Shown here: positions 10,690-23,135 of the stretch, piece after piece
Position numbering within the stretch: position 1 is the stretch's first letter
Layout: each line of letters opens with the position of its first letter
Assembly: GCA_035048495.1 (NCBI GenBank)
Contig: CM068543.1
Coordinates: 21,503,751-21,567,750 of the forward strand
Length of the DNA: 64,000 bases
Source of the DNA: Euptelea pleiosperma
Lineage: Eukaryota; Streptophyta; Magnoliopsida; Ranunculales; Eupteleaceae
Direction: 5' to 3'
The notes under the pieces: model-generated
What the model saw: the letters and a program-made list of their open reading frames with translations, nothing else
What the model was told of the DNA's origin: nothing
Databases searched by the model: none
Made by a program: the position numbers and the translations under genes

Positions 10690-12950
10690 TCCTGGGTGGC
10701 GTGAGGCTATGGTTACTGAGATAGATGATTTAAATTCTAATGGTACGTGGGATCTAGTTACTTTACCTCCGGAGAAGGATGTTGTTAGGTGCACACTGTG
10801 AAGTTCCTTCCGGATGGCTCTGTTGAAAGGTTGAAGGCTCGCTTGTTTTTAAGGGGTACACTCAGTCATAAGGTATTGATTATAGTGAGACCTTTTCATC
10901 GGTTCCCAAGCTAGCCTCAGTGTGTGTGATTGTTTCCTTAGCTGCTTCTTTACATTGATCGTTGTTTCAGCTTGAAGTAAAGAATTTGGTCTTGCATGGT
11001 GATCTACCCGAGGAAGTCTATATGAAGTAACCTCTTGAGTCTAGGAGTGTTTGCCACCTGAAGAAGGCGATTTATGAACTGAAGCAGTCAGCACGTGCAT
11101 GGTTTGGCAAATTCAAAGTTTAAAAAGGCTAGTTCAGGAAATGAGGTGTTTTGTCTCAAAAAGGCGAGGCGTAGCCTCAAGGCAATACCGAGGCATAAGC
11201 CTCAATTTTTTTTTTTAAAGTGCTTAATTTTTTTTAAAAGTGCTTAAAAAATTCTAAAAAAATATAATTAATTCCATAAAAATCAAAAACAGCATATCAT
11301 GTGAAAAAAATTACTTAAATAAGCATAAAAGTAATGGAGGCTATAACTTTTAACTTAGGAGCGACGCTGTCGAGAATGCTTGAAAAAAAAGAGTTTCTTA
11401 GAAAGCCCTCTCACCGTCGTCAATCATATTATAAAAAAAAAAATAATTAAAGAAGGAAAAATAATAAAATTTTATATGTATTTATGAAAAATAAGGCAAA
11501 AACCGAAAATATGGTCACATAACTTAAAAATTATTCAATGCTTTAATTTCTTGAGTTTGGTGGGGTTCCTCACAGGAAAACCGTAGGAAGTGACGGATTG
11601 TGATTCTGATAAGATTTGAGCTCTCTAGGAGAATATATCTAAAATGGGAAAAACTAGGGTTTGAAGAGTAGATTTAGGATTTCTCTATAAAAAAGAGTTT
11701 TGGATAACCCAATATAGATCTTTAGGTCATTTTAAGCATAGAAGAGTAGTAGAGGGGGTATTTTGAAAAATAAAAAAGAAATAAGCAAACAAAAAAGAAA
11801 AAAATGGCCCCATAGTTTAGGGATTTACCGCCTTAACAGCCTCAAGGCATATGCCTCACTCAACTGAGGCTTAAGCCTTAGTTCTGTACCTCGAGGCTAT
11901 AGCCTCGAGGCTTTTTCTTATCGCCTCGCCTCGGCATGCGCCTCTTCTGCTTTTTTAAACCATGGACAAATTTAGTGAGGTTGTCGTTCAGTTTGGATTG
12001 ACACAGTGCCAATCCGACCATTCTATCTTTGTGAAGAAAACATGTGATGAAGCCATTGTGTTGATTGTGTATGTCGATGACATAGTGGTTACAGGAGATG
12101 AAACTTAAGGTATTCAGTGCTAAAAATAGTTTCCATAGAGACAATTTCATAATAAAGACCTAGGAAAGCTTCAGTATTTTCTAAGTATTAGGGTTGCCAG
12201 ATCGAGCCATGGGATTAGTTTGTCTCAACATATGTTCTTGATATGCTTGAGGAGACAAGTTTATTGGGGCCAAAACTAGTTGATACACCGGTCGACCCTA
12301 ATACGAAGTTTGTATGTGATCATGGTGAGTTGTTTGATGATCCACATCGATTTCGGAAACTGGTTGGCAAGTTGAACTATATGACTATTACCAGACTTGC
12401 CATCACCTTTGCGGTGAGTGTGATTAGTCAGTTTATGCAATCACATTGTGTTCCACATTGGTATGCAATTGTCCGTGTAGTTGGATACTTAAAGGGTGCT
12501 CTTGGTCATGGTTTGTTGTATAGATCTCACGGTCATCTCAGAGTGGTTCGTTATACAAATGTTGACTGTCCTAGGTCACCGTCTGACAGAAGGTCTACCA
12601 TGAGTTACTGTATGTTCTTTGGTGGAAATCTAGTGTCATGGAGACGTAAGAAACAATCTGTTGTTACTAGATCTAGTGCAGAAGCTGAGTGTAGAGCTAT
12701 GGCTCATACGAGTTGCGAGTTGACCTGGTTAAAGTATCTTCTTTGAAGAGCTGGGTGTTGGAGCAAAAATTCCTATGAAGTTGTACTGTGATAACCAAGC
12801 GACTATTCACATAGCTTCAAATCTAGTATTTCATGAACGGACAGAACACATTGAGATAGATTGTCACTTTGTTCGAGACAAATTGATGTGTTGTGATATT
12901 TTGAGTCTATATAAAGACAAAGCATCAGTTAACAGATATGTTTACAAAGG
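10690..12950 (+). pseudogene. Copia reverse transcriptase and RNase H remnant
   Basis: WREAM at about 10697 starts the RT region, and the YVDDIVV catalytic motif appears near 12068. Between them, at 11114-11964, an 851-bp fold-back element interrupts the frame after AWFGKF. The thumb and RNase H parts follow at 12243-12746 (KLVGKLNY; SRRSTMSY-type region; SSAEAECRAMA) and 12775-12950 (LYCDNQATIHIA, HIEIDCHFVRD). Stops and frameshifts occur throughout, including one between the last two segments. Confidence 0.9.
11114..11964. mobile_element. CAAGGTTTAAA-family element (AGGCGAGGCG type) inside the copia RT
   Basis: The left end reads CAAAGTTTAAAAAGG and the right end TTTTTTAAACCATG, inverted versions of each other. 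The copia sequence on both sides carries GGCAAATT / GACAAATT, an 8-bp target duplication with one mismatch. The outer 100 bp on each side are packed with GGCGAGGCG, GCCTCAAGGC and their complements. The middle is AT-rich non-coding sequence. It shares its termini and 8-bp duplication with the elements at 21623, 36147 and 53575. Confidence 0.8.
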
Positions 12951-13028
12951 CCTTATTCAAAGTTCGTTTGGATCTTATTTGTTTCAAGCTGGAGATGCAC
13001 GATGTTTACTCTCCAGCTGGAGGGGAAG

Positions 13029-13232
13029 TGTTAGATATTATGTAATGTTTCTAATGGGTTTTATGTATGAGATGTATATGTATGGGGGTATTATTGTCAT
13101 TATATGTTCTTTTATGTTTTAAGTGGTTCAATATATAAATAGGGGAACACGTCTAGGCCATTATGCTTAAGACGTCAATTCCTCTCTTCTACATTTCTTC
13201 TCTCTTTCTCCTTCTATATGAAATATCAAACA
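13029..13232 (+). repeat. 3' LTR of the copia element
   Basis: 204 bp starting TGTTAGATATTATG and ending TATCAAACA. It is preceded by the purine tract at about 13017-13028 and followed by the target duplication GTATT. Confidence 0.93.
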
Positions 13233-13307
13233 GTATTGTAACCAATCAAGTGTCACTTAATCTTATGTAGAAACAGAAAACTTGAATTTTGATCAAGATA
13301 TGCCATT

Positions 13308-14480
13308 TGTCACGACCTGTTCCGACGGACAGAGTCACAGGCGTGACACTCTCCCGTAGATGCACGAGTGTGCCAGGAGATGGGCATGAGTGCCAGGCGA
13401 AATACATGGGATGTATGGGCATAATTGGGTCGTATCGAGCAAAGTATTGGGATGTATGAGCATGGCTAGGGCGTATTAGGCAAAGTGCAGGAGTTGCCTT
13501 GGGAGTTGTATGGGTAGCGAAGCTTCACACGGGGGTGGGGGTTGTGGTCAAGGTTCTGGAATACGTATCTCAAGGAATATGGTACTCAAAAGTATGCTTA
13601 ACCTCAAGTTTTGACGTTCCATTCTCCCAAGCCCCCAAAGGTTTAGTGTAAACTTTAGGGAAGGGGTGTTGTCTTGACCTTCCTCGTGACTAGCAAGATC
13701 ATTAATCGGAATAACCCTGGAGTGATCCAGGGATGGGCTTAGGCATCCTAGAGGGGATGGCCTGAGTCTCCCTTGACATATGACATGTCTTGGGACGGTG
13801 CGCGGGCGCATGTGTGCCGACACTGTAGGTCTGATCGACCTAGAGGTTTCTCCTATAATGCAGCCTTGCTATGCACTATGGATGACTCATGGGTCGTGAA
13901 GACGAATGGAGCTATTCCTTGCGACGGATTGCTCAGGTGTGCTTGAGGTGGCTGCTCGATGCTCTTAGGCTGAGTTACCCTAATCGCATGGCGTGATAGG
14001 CATAGTAAGGGGTGACACTATGCCAGGATGGAAAGATGCTTAGTTTGATGGAATGACTGAGTACCGAAGATGCACTATGTAAGGAAGGTTGCTAGGTTAC
14101 CTTGGGTGGTGACCCAAGGATTGTGTTGTTGGCCTGACAAGCCTTCAATACTAAGATGCAGGAGCATAATGTCTCATTGTTTGTTCGAGGCATTACTTAG
14201 ATGACACGGTAGAGTGCTTGATCGGATCGGGCATTGATGAGATAGATGACTAGTCAAGTGTCCAAGGTGAACTCTGATGAGTGTGGGAACCCTACGGGCA
14301 GGACGAGAGTCGGGGGTAACTCAATGAAGAAACTTGTAGGCTGGCTGAACGGAGCTTAGCGTATGGGATTCGGGATAAGTCGTAACCTTGTCAAGCATCA
14401 GTGCGTGGGATCAAGGTCGGATGAGTACTCGGATGGTGGTAAGGCTGGCTTTAATTGGGTGATGCTCGGGGCGCCACACG
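13308..14480. repeat. Possible solo LTR or retroelement fragment
   Basis: A sharply bounded GC-richer block starts TGTCACGACCTG and ends near GGGCGCCACA, the TG...CA pattern of an LTR, with no coding frame inside. The TGTCACGACC start resembles plant gypsy LTRs. No matching target duplication was found on the flanks, so the limits are uncertain. Confidence 0.35.
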
Positions 14481-16092
14481 GTTATTCTATTCAAAGAAAA
14501 ATGTGACTACGATACATTGCAGATCTACACTTTCACTCCAAGAATTTTTCATCCATGATGAGAGTGAAATGCAATAAGGGCACTCACATGCAATAAAACT
14601 GTCACCCACAATAAGAGTTTGCACCGAAGTGAGATCTCTAACAGATGGTGAACACGCAAATCACATGCTGTCTCTAGCATGGTAGGTGGTTTCCGAACTA
14701 CCACCTTCAAACTGCACTGGTAGATGATGAGTCTCTCATAAGAGGATCTACCAAACCAACATTCATTAAATTATATGCATGCTTGCAGATTGTAGACACT
14801 CATCAACACAAAACACTCCTGCCTGTTTCATTTTCTGCTAGAATCACATCGCTCATTTCCATCTGTTTCAGTATCTAGGCAAATATCTATTATGGAAATC
14901 TATGGTTTTCTCCAAATTAAAGTATGATAATGATTTAATTTTATGGGGAATATCCTCCTAAATCTCTTGCTCCTTATAGATAATAAAACCAAGATAACGA
15001 AAATGGTAGCTTCAAGGTATTTCTTGATCATCAATTTAACTAGCACATCATCTCTATATGCGCCCTTGCTAATCAGATTCCTATTTCCCTAGATTGGCCA
15101 AGGCAAACACTTCTTACCTTTGTCAAGTATCACTCATATTAGTATGTGTAGCAAAACTACTCTGCAAGGAAATAGGTTTCTTGGAGTTCAGGGCAATCCT
15201 AGATGCACACAAGAATTAAGGTACAGTCCAATCAATCATATCACCTGCTTTCATTTCAATAATGTACTTTCCTAAGATGCTCAAATACGAATATGGATAT
15301 GGACACGGGTACAGGTACAGAAAATGGAGATACAACTTTCTATTTCTTAAAATCCAGGACACTGATACGAATGTGGGTATCTCATCTATCTTATCCAATA
15401 CAATACCATGTTTTAAATTTTAGCTTTTTAAGCTTAGTCTTAGTTTTTAATATTCAGACCATGCCAAATGTAATGAAACTTGTAAAATTTGCGAAGTTTC
15501 TTGCCATAAAATTTGTTATAATATGTCCCTATTGACAAAAAAAAAGGATATTATTAAAGCTAAGAAAATACATAATAGTACAATAGAAAATGAGAAAAAT
15601 GTATCATAGAAGCATCAATGCAGTATATGTTACCAGTATCAGTCGTATCATGTCAATACAGCTACGACAGGCATGTCGAAGTATCCGGGTATCATTGGTA
15701 GTTCCTGCTTAGCCAAGGTTTAGAATCTCAATACCAGTGTTCAACTCTGGCAGCACCAAAATCAGTCCTAGTATGACTCAGAGGAGCATTGCGAATTTTT
15801 TTGTACTTTGTGAACCACCTTAGTCAATTTGACTCGAGCCAATACAAACAGACTTGGACCAACTCAGCCTCTACACACAGGACTTGCACCTTCCTGGCTC
15901 TTACAAATATGCTTTAATACCGATAAAACTCAGCCAAGTTGGTGAACTGTTTTGGTCAATATTTTAAATTTTGCACCGAGCACTACTTTGGCAATGCATT
16001 TTGAACTATAAAACCAGTAAATATACCAATTGATAAATGAACATTATGCAGAAATGAATAAGTTCAAAAGACATAAAGAGGAAACAAGTTAC
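14481..16092. other. Non-coding stretch 3' of the RING gene
   Basis: I see no gene. The final short exon and 3' untranslated region of the minus-strand RING gene should lie here, but no segment with a proper acceptor and the expected C-terminal codons was identified with confidence. Confidence 0.5.
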
Positions 16093-18456
16093 CTTTCCAC
16101 AGACAGGACAGCTTTCGCTCCTCTCCATCCACTCATATATACAACCAAGGTGGAAATGATGGGAGCATTGTGTCATAATTTTGGGGTTTTCTGGAGTATA
16201 TTCTGCAAGTAAAATATAACTGAGGAATGAATGTCATTTGATTTTAATTTCAAGAAACTGAAGTATTCTCAGCTATAACAGTGCAAAAGATATGATGCAA
16301 AGCCCATTTAGGTATTATCACCCTACTGATATCATTGAGAGCATCCAGATTTTCTTAAGCAATTCCAGCTTTATCACCCACAATTTAATGAGCAAACCAA
16401 ATGAAATGCCACCTTCATCCTAACTAGGGTGCCGAAATCTTTTGTGAGGAGTGGAGCAGACATACCCAGATACCTCATGGCTATTCACCATAGAAATACG
16501 AAACAAGATTCATAAATCCTACCTTCGAGGCATGTTGGGCAGACATCTTCATCTTCTGACGATGAATAAACATACCCAATTCCACTTGCCACCTTTGCCG
16601 GTGGGTACTTCATTGAAGACTCAGAAAGGTGTTCTTTTGATCCTCCTTCACCAGACCAATTCCGTTTGTCTCCCACGCTTAAAGATTCTAGACCCTCATC
16701 AAAATCACGTCTTCTAAGTGGTTCATATTCCTCATTCAAATGACTTGAGCCCTTCTCACGTCTTGAGACCAGTCCATCCCGCTGCAAACGGAAACATCTG
16801 GGATCGGTATTGTAAGGCAGAGGCCTTGGAGGAGAGCGGTACATGTCAGATAGAGAATTGTCATATGACGCTGTAGAAGTCAAAGGTGCCGTCCCCTGAG
16901 TGGATGAAGGGATGTCATGCACTTCCCCTCTTTGGAATAATGTTGTGTACTGTAAAGAAAATGGGAAGAAAAAGAGAATTTCAAAAGGAAAACCCCAGTC
17001 ACTTAAATTGAAACATCTTAGTTCCAATGATAAATTATTAATCCATGACAAATCAAGTTCCCATTCACAGATCAAACTTAGTTGAATTACTGCATACTTG
17101 AATCAACAGTTGCAGGAAGCTTCTAAACTGTGCTATACCACTAACCAGGTTCTCTATTTTCCAAGAACCCATCAGTGTGGGTTCTTGAAGGCAGCGTGTA
17201 ATTTATTTATTTTGGGTAAATAACTATTTCAATCCCTAGCTTACTGGGTTTATAGCGAAGTAGTGTGTTGCAGCCCAGAAACTCATCCCCTTACCAGGTT
17301 CTCTAGCATTCCTGGCCTAAGTTCCATTATAATTCCAAAAGAATCATTAAGTAAATGTTAAGCTCTTGCTTACACCATTCGAATAATATAATTGTTATCG
17401 ATAAGAAACAAACATCTACCAACATCAAGCAAGCAAAAAGATGAGAGAAGGTAAAAAAAGGAACCCATGGGTTCTGTATGCAGATAAAATTGAAGTATAG
17501 TTCATGAGAAAAATAAGCATTGGAGAGGGCACCTTCTAAGGGTTCTCTTTCTTAATGATTTTCTGTAGGAGCTAACTTTAGAAACTGGAAACTTTAATAA
17601 GTGCCCACACACAAGTGAACCCGATGTTTGCCCATAATCTAGAGTTTTCAAGTTTTTACTAAAATATTTTAGAAAACTCAGTGCAGCACAACATGATGTC
17701 AGAACACTAAATGGCGTACCACTTCAAACCCTACCCATTCCTTAGAAATGCCATAACCCAAACAGTAGTAATGTTCCCCGTCTTCACCTTTCTGCATCCC
17801 TCCCTCCCTCCCTCCCATTCTCTCATTCCCGCACCATATGGTCATAGGGATACTCTCTTCATTGACTTCTATAAATTCAAAAGCACATCAGCCTGAAATT
17901 ACAATATCTCCAATTACACCTAGAATAGAATCCAGAGGCATTATGTACCCAAGATAACGAAGAACTAGTAAGGTGAGGTGAAAGCTATCAAAGTCGTAGG
18001 CAGAATTACCTGTAATTCTCATTGTCGATGAATTATAATATGAGATCATTGGTGAACAAAGGAAGAAAAATAAAACCTTGACAATAGGATTGCTTGGTCC
18101 CTATTCTTCTGGGTTCTAAATGGAAACACCATCTTGGAATTCCGAGAACATACATATCAGCAACCAAAAACATATATACAAGGCCATGATTCTAGAATTT
18201 ATTAGTAATAAGATGTAGGAATTCAATCAGTAAAGATGCCCAAATTAGATAGTTCACCTAAATGATTTTCAAAATGAAAAAAAACAAATAATATGAAAAA
18301 TTTATAGATAGAACTAGGAAACTTCAAAAAACATACCGCAGTTAAGAAGTTCTGAATGAAGCATCTGACACAGCAACAGTTTCTGCAAACGGAACTGTTT
18401 GGATTTACATATCCTTCAAAATCCTCGACATGCAAACAGCAGCAAACAGAACCCAT
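16093..18456 (-). CDS. RING-H2 E3 ubiquitin ligase (At3g02290/At5g15790 type), C-terminal end unresolved
   Basis: Three minus-strand exons join in frame: 18456-18337, 16949-16523, 16202-16093 (219 residues so far). The N-terminus MGSVCCCLHVEDFEG is the conserved signature of this plant family; Gly2 and Cys5-7 suggest myristoylation/palmitoylation and membrane anchoring. A serine-rich central region (SPPRPLPY, SRREKGSSH) leads into SSSEDEDVCPTC. The RING-H2 ligands are visible: Cys177, Cys180, Cys195, His197, His200, Cys203, Cys214, Cys217. The role is ubiquitin transfer from an E2; the substrate is unknown. Family members end a few codons after CPVCGK, usually with an acidic tail, so one tiny exon is missing. 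The exon-3 donor GGAAAG|GTAACT is good. The first intron is about 1.4 kb. Confidence 0.9.
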
Positions 18457-19590
18457 AATGCAGCTTCAATTTCTTCTTTAACTTAAAGTCTCCACAGTAA
18501 TTCTCCAATCTCACCCATAGAAATCCAATATATCAAGCATACCCATCAAGAAAATCTTTCTTCGAGCCACATAAGACAGGAAAATTTAATATGAGAAAGG
18601 ACGCTTAGCTCGCAGAAATCACTGTTTCTCCGCGAGCCAGTACCCTCTCTCCCTAACAAGCCAAATAGAATCCCTTCCAGAAATTGGTAACTTTTCGTAA
18701 TCAGAAGGGAAGAACAAACCCAATATCTAGTTTGACCTGTCGAATAAGAGAAACTTCCCAAGAATTAGTATCAGAGTCTTCATGCAAATTAAATAGCAAT
18801 GCAGCTATCGATGAACTAACTAAATTGTTGAAAGCCATTTAGAAACACACAATTATCTCCTAGAATAGACAGCCAAAAACAACAATCTCAATTTCAAAAA
18901 ATAAACTGCATAGTACATTCTTCAAAAGATTAAATTTTAAAAGAAAACAGAACTTTGATATGCAATAAACAATACAAAAACATGAATTAACTTAAACCCA
19001 TAAAAAATAAGGCCAAAAAGTCTACAAAAAAAAAAAAAGAAAAGATACCCATATGAAAAAAACTCCCTTATTTATTAGACTTCTGCAAGTTTTAACAGAT
19101 ACCCATCTTAACTTAGAAGGTATTCTTCTATAAAAATCAGAACATAATATATTAATTAACAGGACAAAGTTATATAATAACATAATAATTCTCTATACAA
19201 TTAAATAGAAAAAAAAAAAAATCAGCAAAAACAGCTTCATCTGATAACACATAATTGATCAAAAATCTACAAAGAAACACCCTAAATCGATAAAATAAGA
19301 GACCCATTTAAGTTTTTCGGCTTTTAAGATTATCAAAACCTTCAACCGACAAGAAAAAAAGCAAAACAAAAATATGCAGAGCAATAATTAAAGAGAAGAA
19401 AAGTACCCGGAGAGAGAGAGAGATAGGGGAGGCGTACCAAAAAAAGAGAGAGGGGGAGACACTTAATTGAAACTGAAAATTCCTGATTTTGAGACTTTCG
19501 ATTCTTTCTCTTTCGCATTGGATTTTTCGCCGAGAAAAGCGAAAAAAAAAAAGCGCGGAGTTTAAGGCTTTAAGCGACCTGGCCGCTGAT
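18457..19590 (-). promoter_or_regulatory. 5' leader region of the RING gene
   Basis: On the minus strand a CT-rich leader (near 19407-19440, CTCTCTCTCTCTCCGG) ends at a donor GTACTT, so a leader exon of roughly 19407-19580 spliced to the ATG exon near 18500 is likely. The intervening A/T-rich sequence has no coding content. Confidence 0.45.
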
Positions 19591-19664
19591 GGGTAGAATT
19601 CGTATTAACGAGTAATCAAACTTTTAAAAACAATATAAACGGGGACGGGTTTTCTGGAGCGACA

Positions 19665-20345
19665 CTCCAGACTCCAGAGCTCTTCAGGAGTATCAACTGC
19701 GGCTCATGTGCCACGTGCACAATCTTAGAGAGAAAAAGATGTAACAAGGTATACCTGAGACTTCAAATGCGGAAACGCATTCTTGTTATTCAACGCTGCC
19801 ATCTGGGCCCACTGACTGCACAGATGTTGAGCCCACCCTTTGGTGGATATACACACTAAAAATAAGAACACCCTGATGGGTAATCTCTAACCATTAGATT
19901 TTGGTATTTTCTAAGGCGTCTTTAACTGTTGGATTGAATCTTTTTTTTTAGTAGTAAAATCAACAGCAAAAAATCATCAAATAAGCTGATTTTCGGTACG
20001 AGCGTCTACTAAGTGGTGGGCTAAACATCTATACGGTCAGTGGCACACTTTTAGAAGATGCTGATCATATGGATGTTGAGCTACAAACCAAAAATCAACC
20101 TGATTAGTGATTTCAAACATTTCGACCTTGTACCCCAAATAATGTTCAAATTCCCACGGTTAAAATTATTCCATGAAAATGACTCCAATTCAATGCTTAG
20201 AAATCACTAATCAGGCTGATTTTTCGTTCGATAGACCCACCTTAGTATTGGCCAAACATCCATACCGTCAGTGTCCTCTAAAAAGGTGACACGTGGCTCA
20301 TATTGTGGGTAATGGTCATTGACCGGCGGTCAGGCAAGTTTACTC
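19665..20345. repeat. Two adjoining MITE copies (CAGCCTGATTAGTG interior)
   Basis: The words of the common MITE interior occur twice in succession: CACTGACTG..CAGATGTTGAGCCCACC to ATACGGTCAGTGGCACAC, then GATCATATGGATGTTGAGC to TACCGTCAGTGTCCTCT. Both include AATCAGCCTGATT-like arms and CCACGTGGC flanks. Clean target duplications were not found. Confidence 0.6.
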
Positions 20346-20654
20346 ATATATACTCAGCACAAAAGGATCCCATGCGTTCCGATACCGCATCATGTAATAC
20401 GCGAGGAAGCTCCATCCTGTTAGAAATGAGAAAATTTTGAGGCAGCGGGGTTTTTGAAACCGCGATCATGTGCCAATGATCGTGCACCACGTATACCTGC
20501 AATTACTTTTAAATAAAAAATTTAAAGCAAATCCTAAACCCCGGGTATATGTGGCGTGTGATCATTCACCTTACAACTACTACGAAACTTACCACAAGTG
20601 ACACTTTTCTACAATAGGGAATAGGCCAGCAGAACTTTGCTGAAGGACGTCCAC

Positions 20655-21300
20655 AAGGACTACGTGGCACACTTTTAGAGACCACTGACCGTCTTAGATG
20701 TTTGGCTCAGCCCTAGTTGGACCTACATACCAGAAAAAATGAGCCTTTTCAAACCTTTGAATATTTGTACCCCAAATAATGCTCGAATTCTACGCTAAAA
20801 CCATAGTTAGCAATTCGGCATATGAGCCACGGCAAAGATTCGAAACGGGAGAAGTTCAAGTTTAATTTGGTTTCAGGATATAAGAATTCGGTCATTATTG
20901 AAATGTTACGTTCGTTTAGCATTAAAAAAAGCCTGGATTTTACTAATTTTTTCATCTTATGCGGCTATTTAATATATTTTTATTTTAAAAAATGCCAAAT
21001 TCATGTATTAAACATGAATAATACATATTATATTCGTATAATCTTAAAATTAGCAATTTTTTTACTTTTTATTTTTTACGGCTGTGTTAAACATTTCTTC
21101 AATAAAAAAAATAGAAAATTCGGGTATTAAACGCAAATTTACCAACTAGGGGTAAAATATCAACCCAAGAAAATGAGTCCAATCCAACGAATAGAAATCA
21201 CTAATAAGACTAATTTTAGGTCCATAGGTTGGATTATCTACTCAGGATAGGAATGAGGTGGATCATTTGTACGGTCTGGATTATCCACGTAAACCCTCAT
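20655..21300. repeat. MITE copy split by a second AT-rich insertion
   Basis: Left half 20655-20806 (ACGTGGCACACTTTTAGAGA, CTGACCGT) and right half about 21150-21290 (AATGAGTCCAATCCAACG, AATCACTAATAAGAC) are two parts of one MITE interior. The AT-rich block between them starts near ATAGTTAGCAATTCGGCAT and is a separate insertion. Confidence 0.55.
20808..21150. repeat. AT-rich insertion with GTTAGCAATTCGG terminus
   Basis: The start (TTAGCAATTCGGCATA) resembles the starts of blocks at about 22108 and 56568, so it looks like a small dispersed transposon. A 102-codon open frame across it is low-complexity (Phe, Ile, Lys, Asn) and is not taken as a gene. Confidence 0.4.
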
Positions 21301-21622
21301 GAGAAGAAAACCCAGTACTACACTGAAGAATTCTGGAATGTAGCTCCAGAAATAACTTTCTAAAAGAAAACTATAATAAGAATAATAGCATGTTACATTG
21401 TCTATCATAATATAATGTGTACCAGTATCATGTACGTTTGTTTTTTTATTATCAAATAGTTGAAGACAAAGCTAATTGGCTCACTGGGTCTTATTTTCAG
21501 AAAGAACAAAGACATTATAGAAAGATTACAGTTGTTCTCATATTTATTCCATTCAGGAAATCAAGAAAACTTCCTGGTTTTGGCCTTCTCTCTAAATATA
21601 GCTCTTTCTAAATAGTAAAAAG

Positions 21623-21916
21623 CAAGGTTTAAAGGGGACCGTTATAACGGTATAACGGACTGGGGGCGTCACCTTTTTTCCGTTATAACGAAAAAACGCT
21701 CAGGGGCAAAAACGTAATATGACGGAAAATAATGGAAATAACGGGAAAATGGAAAAAAATGGCGCTGAAATTCAAATTTTGAAAAATGGAAAATAACGGC
21801 CGTCTTTTCACAAAATTTTCCAAAAAATAACTGTCGTTATTTTCGTTATAATTTTAACGGTCCATAACGTAACGGGGAGGTCCGAATCCGTTATAGCGGC
21901 CGTTTTTTAAACCTTG
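21623..21916. mobile_element. CAAGGTTTAAA-family element (CCGTTATAACGG type)
   Basis: 294 bp from CAAGGTTTAAAGGGG to TTTTTTAAACCTTG, flanked by the perfect 8-bp duplication GTAAAAAG (21615-21622, 21917-21924). The interior is built from CCGTTATAACGG, AACGG, GGCCGTTATTTT and their complements and should fold into a long imperfect hairpin. It has no coding capacity. Confidence 0.88.
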
Positions 21917-22107
21917 GTAAAAAGTACGAAATATTATATTTTAAGCTAGGTTTAGAACACAAATTAGATTTTCTCGGCAGTTTTGTCAGAAATCTTGTCG
22001 CATCAGCGATAACTCCCATTTATCGGATGGAGTATCGAGATGAGAAAATACGGGCAAACCTCTGTTTGAAATTTAAAAATAACAAAATTACAATATATTT
22101 GTAAAAT

Positions 22108-22395
22108 GTTAGCAATTCCGGGTGCAGCAAAAAAAAAATATTTTTCATTTAAAAATATAATAAAAAATTTGATAAAAAATTATTTAAAAATAAAACTAAA
22201 TAAAAAAGAGCAAAAATTGACAACTTTTTGTCTTGTTTATTTTTCATGTTCAAAATTGAATAATTAGGAAAAGTTCGTGCATTATTCGATCGTGTTCAAA
22301 ACTGTGAATTTTTCTGAACCTTTGGATGGGACGATGATCGGTTCATTACTTTTTTGAATAATTCAACATACGGTTCACACGAATAATTCAAGAAT
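22108..22395. repeat. AT-rich MITE-like block (GTTAGCAATTCCGG start)
   Basis: It starts GTTAGCAATTCCGGGTG and runs through poly-A/T sequence to ACGAATAATTCAAG. The start matches the block at 20808 and the ends of the block at about 56568-56785. The limits are approximate. Confidence 0.35.
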
Positions 22396-22629
22396 TTACT
22401 ATGTTCCTAACCATGGTTCAAAGTTGCGGCCTTGGGCTTAGCCCCGTAGATTGTTTAGTGGCGTCATGTGAACCCCTTATAGCAAGTAGCCTGTCTTGGA
22501 TAGGGATTTCAATGGATAGTCGAAAATTCGAATCCGTATTTGAAAAATTAGATATATCCAAATTTTTTGGATATTGGCTTTGGATTCAAATATTGAAAAT
22601 ATTAGAATAGTTTTTGGATATTGATATCA

Positions 22630-22745
22630 TGGTTTAAAAACTGCCGTTATAGAGGATTTGGACCTCCCCTCCATTACGTTATGTACTATTTTAACGTTAA
22701 AAAAAACAGTCATTATTATCGTTATAATGACCGTTATTTTTAGAT
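22630..22745. repeat. Truncated CAAGGTTTAAA-family copy
   Basis: CATGGTTTAAAAACTGCCGTTATAG starts like the other family members, and the GGACCTCCCC and AACGTTAAAA words are shared with the interiors at 21.8 and 52.4 kb. The right half is missing. Confidence 0.55.
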
Positions 22746-23135
22746 TCGGATTCGGATATGCTTATATTTGATCCGAATAATATCCTTTAACAGCCCTAAT
22801 CTTGGATGAGATAGCCCAAGACGGTATGGTTACCATCACTAGTGATTCCAAGTTGGATCAGGTCGGATTCGATGTTGCAAGCCCTTTTCAAAAGGCGAAT
22901 TATGATATTGGTTCTACGAACCGTTGGAAAAGTGGAGCCCAAAACTAACTCCCACATAGTCGCTAAACCCAAGCTTAAAACAGGCTCCCAAAACTACTTT
23001 GACTTGCATACGCACACTTGTATAGTGTACTTAAAAGGGTCATTTTCGTCCCCACAAGTGTTGGGCATTTCCGAGAGTGGCCATAGCCGACAGTTAGCTC
23101 AATCAGATGACAGTAACGGTCCAGCATTCAAGATT

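Larger units (their letters stand above)
7181..13232 (+). mobile_element. Degenerate Ty1/copia LTR retrotransposon
   Basis: Short LTRs flank a 5.65-kb interior, and both outer flanks carry the same 5-bp target duplication GTATT (7176-7180 and 13233-13237). A primer-binding site like the 3' end of initiator Met-tRNA (TGGTATCAAAGC) follows the left LTR. A purine tract (GGAGGGGAAG) precedes the right LTR. The domain order gag, protease, integrase, RT, RNase H is the copia order. Many stops and frameshifts, an insertion in RT, and visibly diverged LTRs show an old, inactive copy. Confidence 0.95.

Noticed and set aside
10208..10801. 197-codon plus-strand frame
   Set aside because: Overlaps the frameshifted linker between copia integrase and RT; low-complexity Leu/Phe content.
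13308..14480. Full-length LTR element
   Set aside because: Only TG...CA ends suggest an LTR; no second LTR, primer site, coding region or target duplication was found, so it is listed only as a possible solo LTR.
14821..14885. Possible last exon of the RING gene (minus strand, CAG followed by ATGGAAATGAGCG)
   Set aside because: The acceptor is fair, but the encoded residues do not match the short acidic tail of the family and continue too long.
20822..21130. 102-codon frame with apparent membrane segments
   Set aside because: It lies inside an AT-rich MITE insertion; the Phe/Ile/Lys bias comes from base composition.
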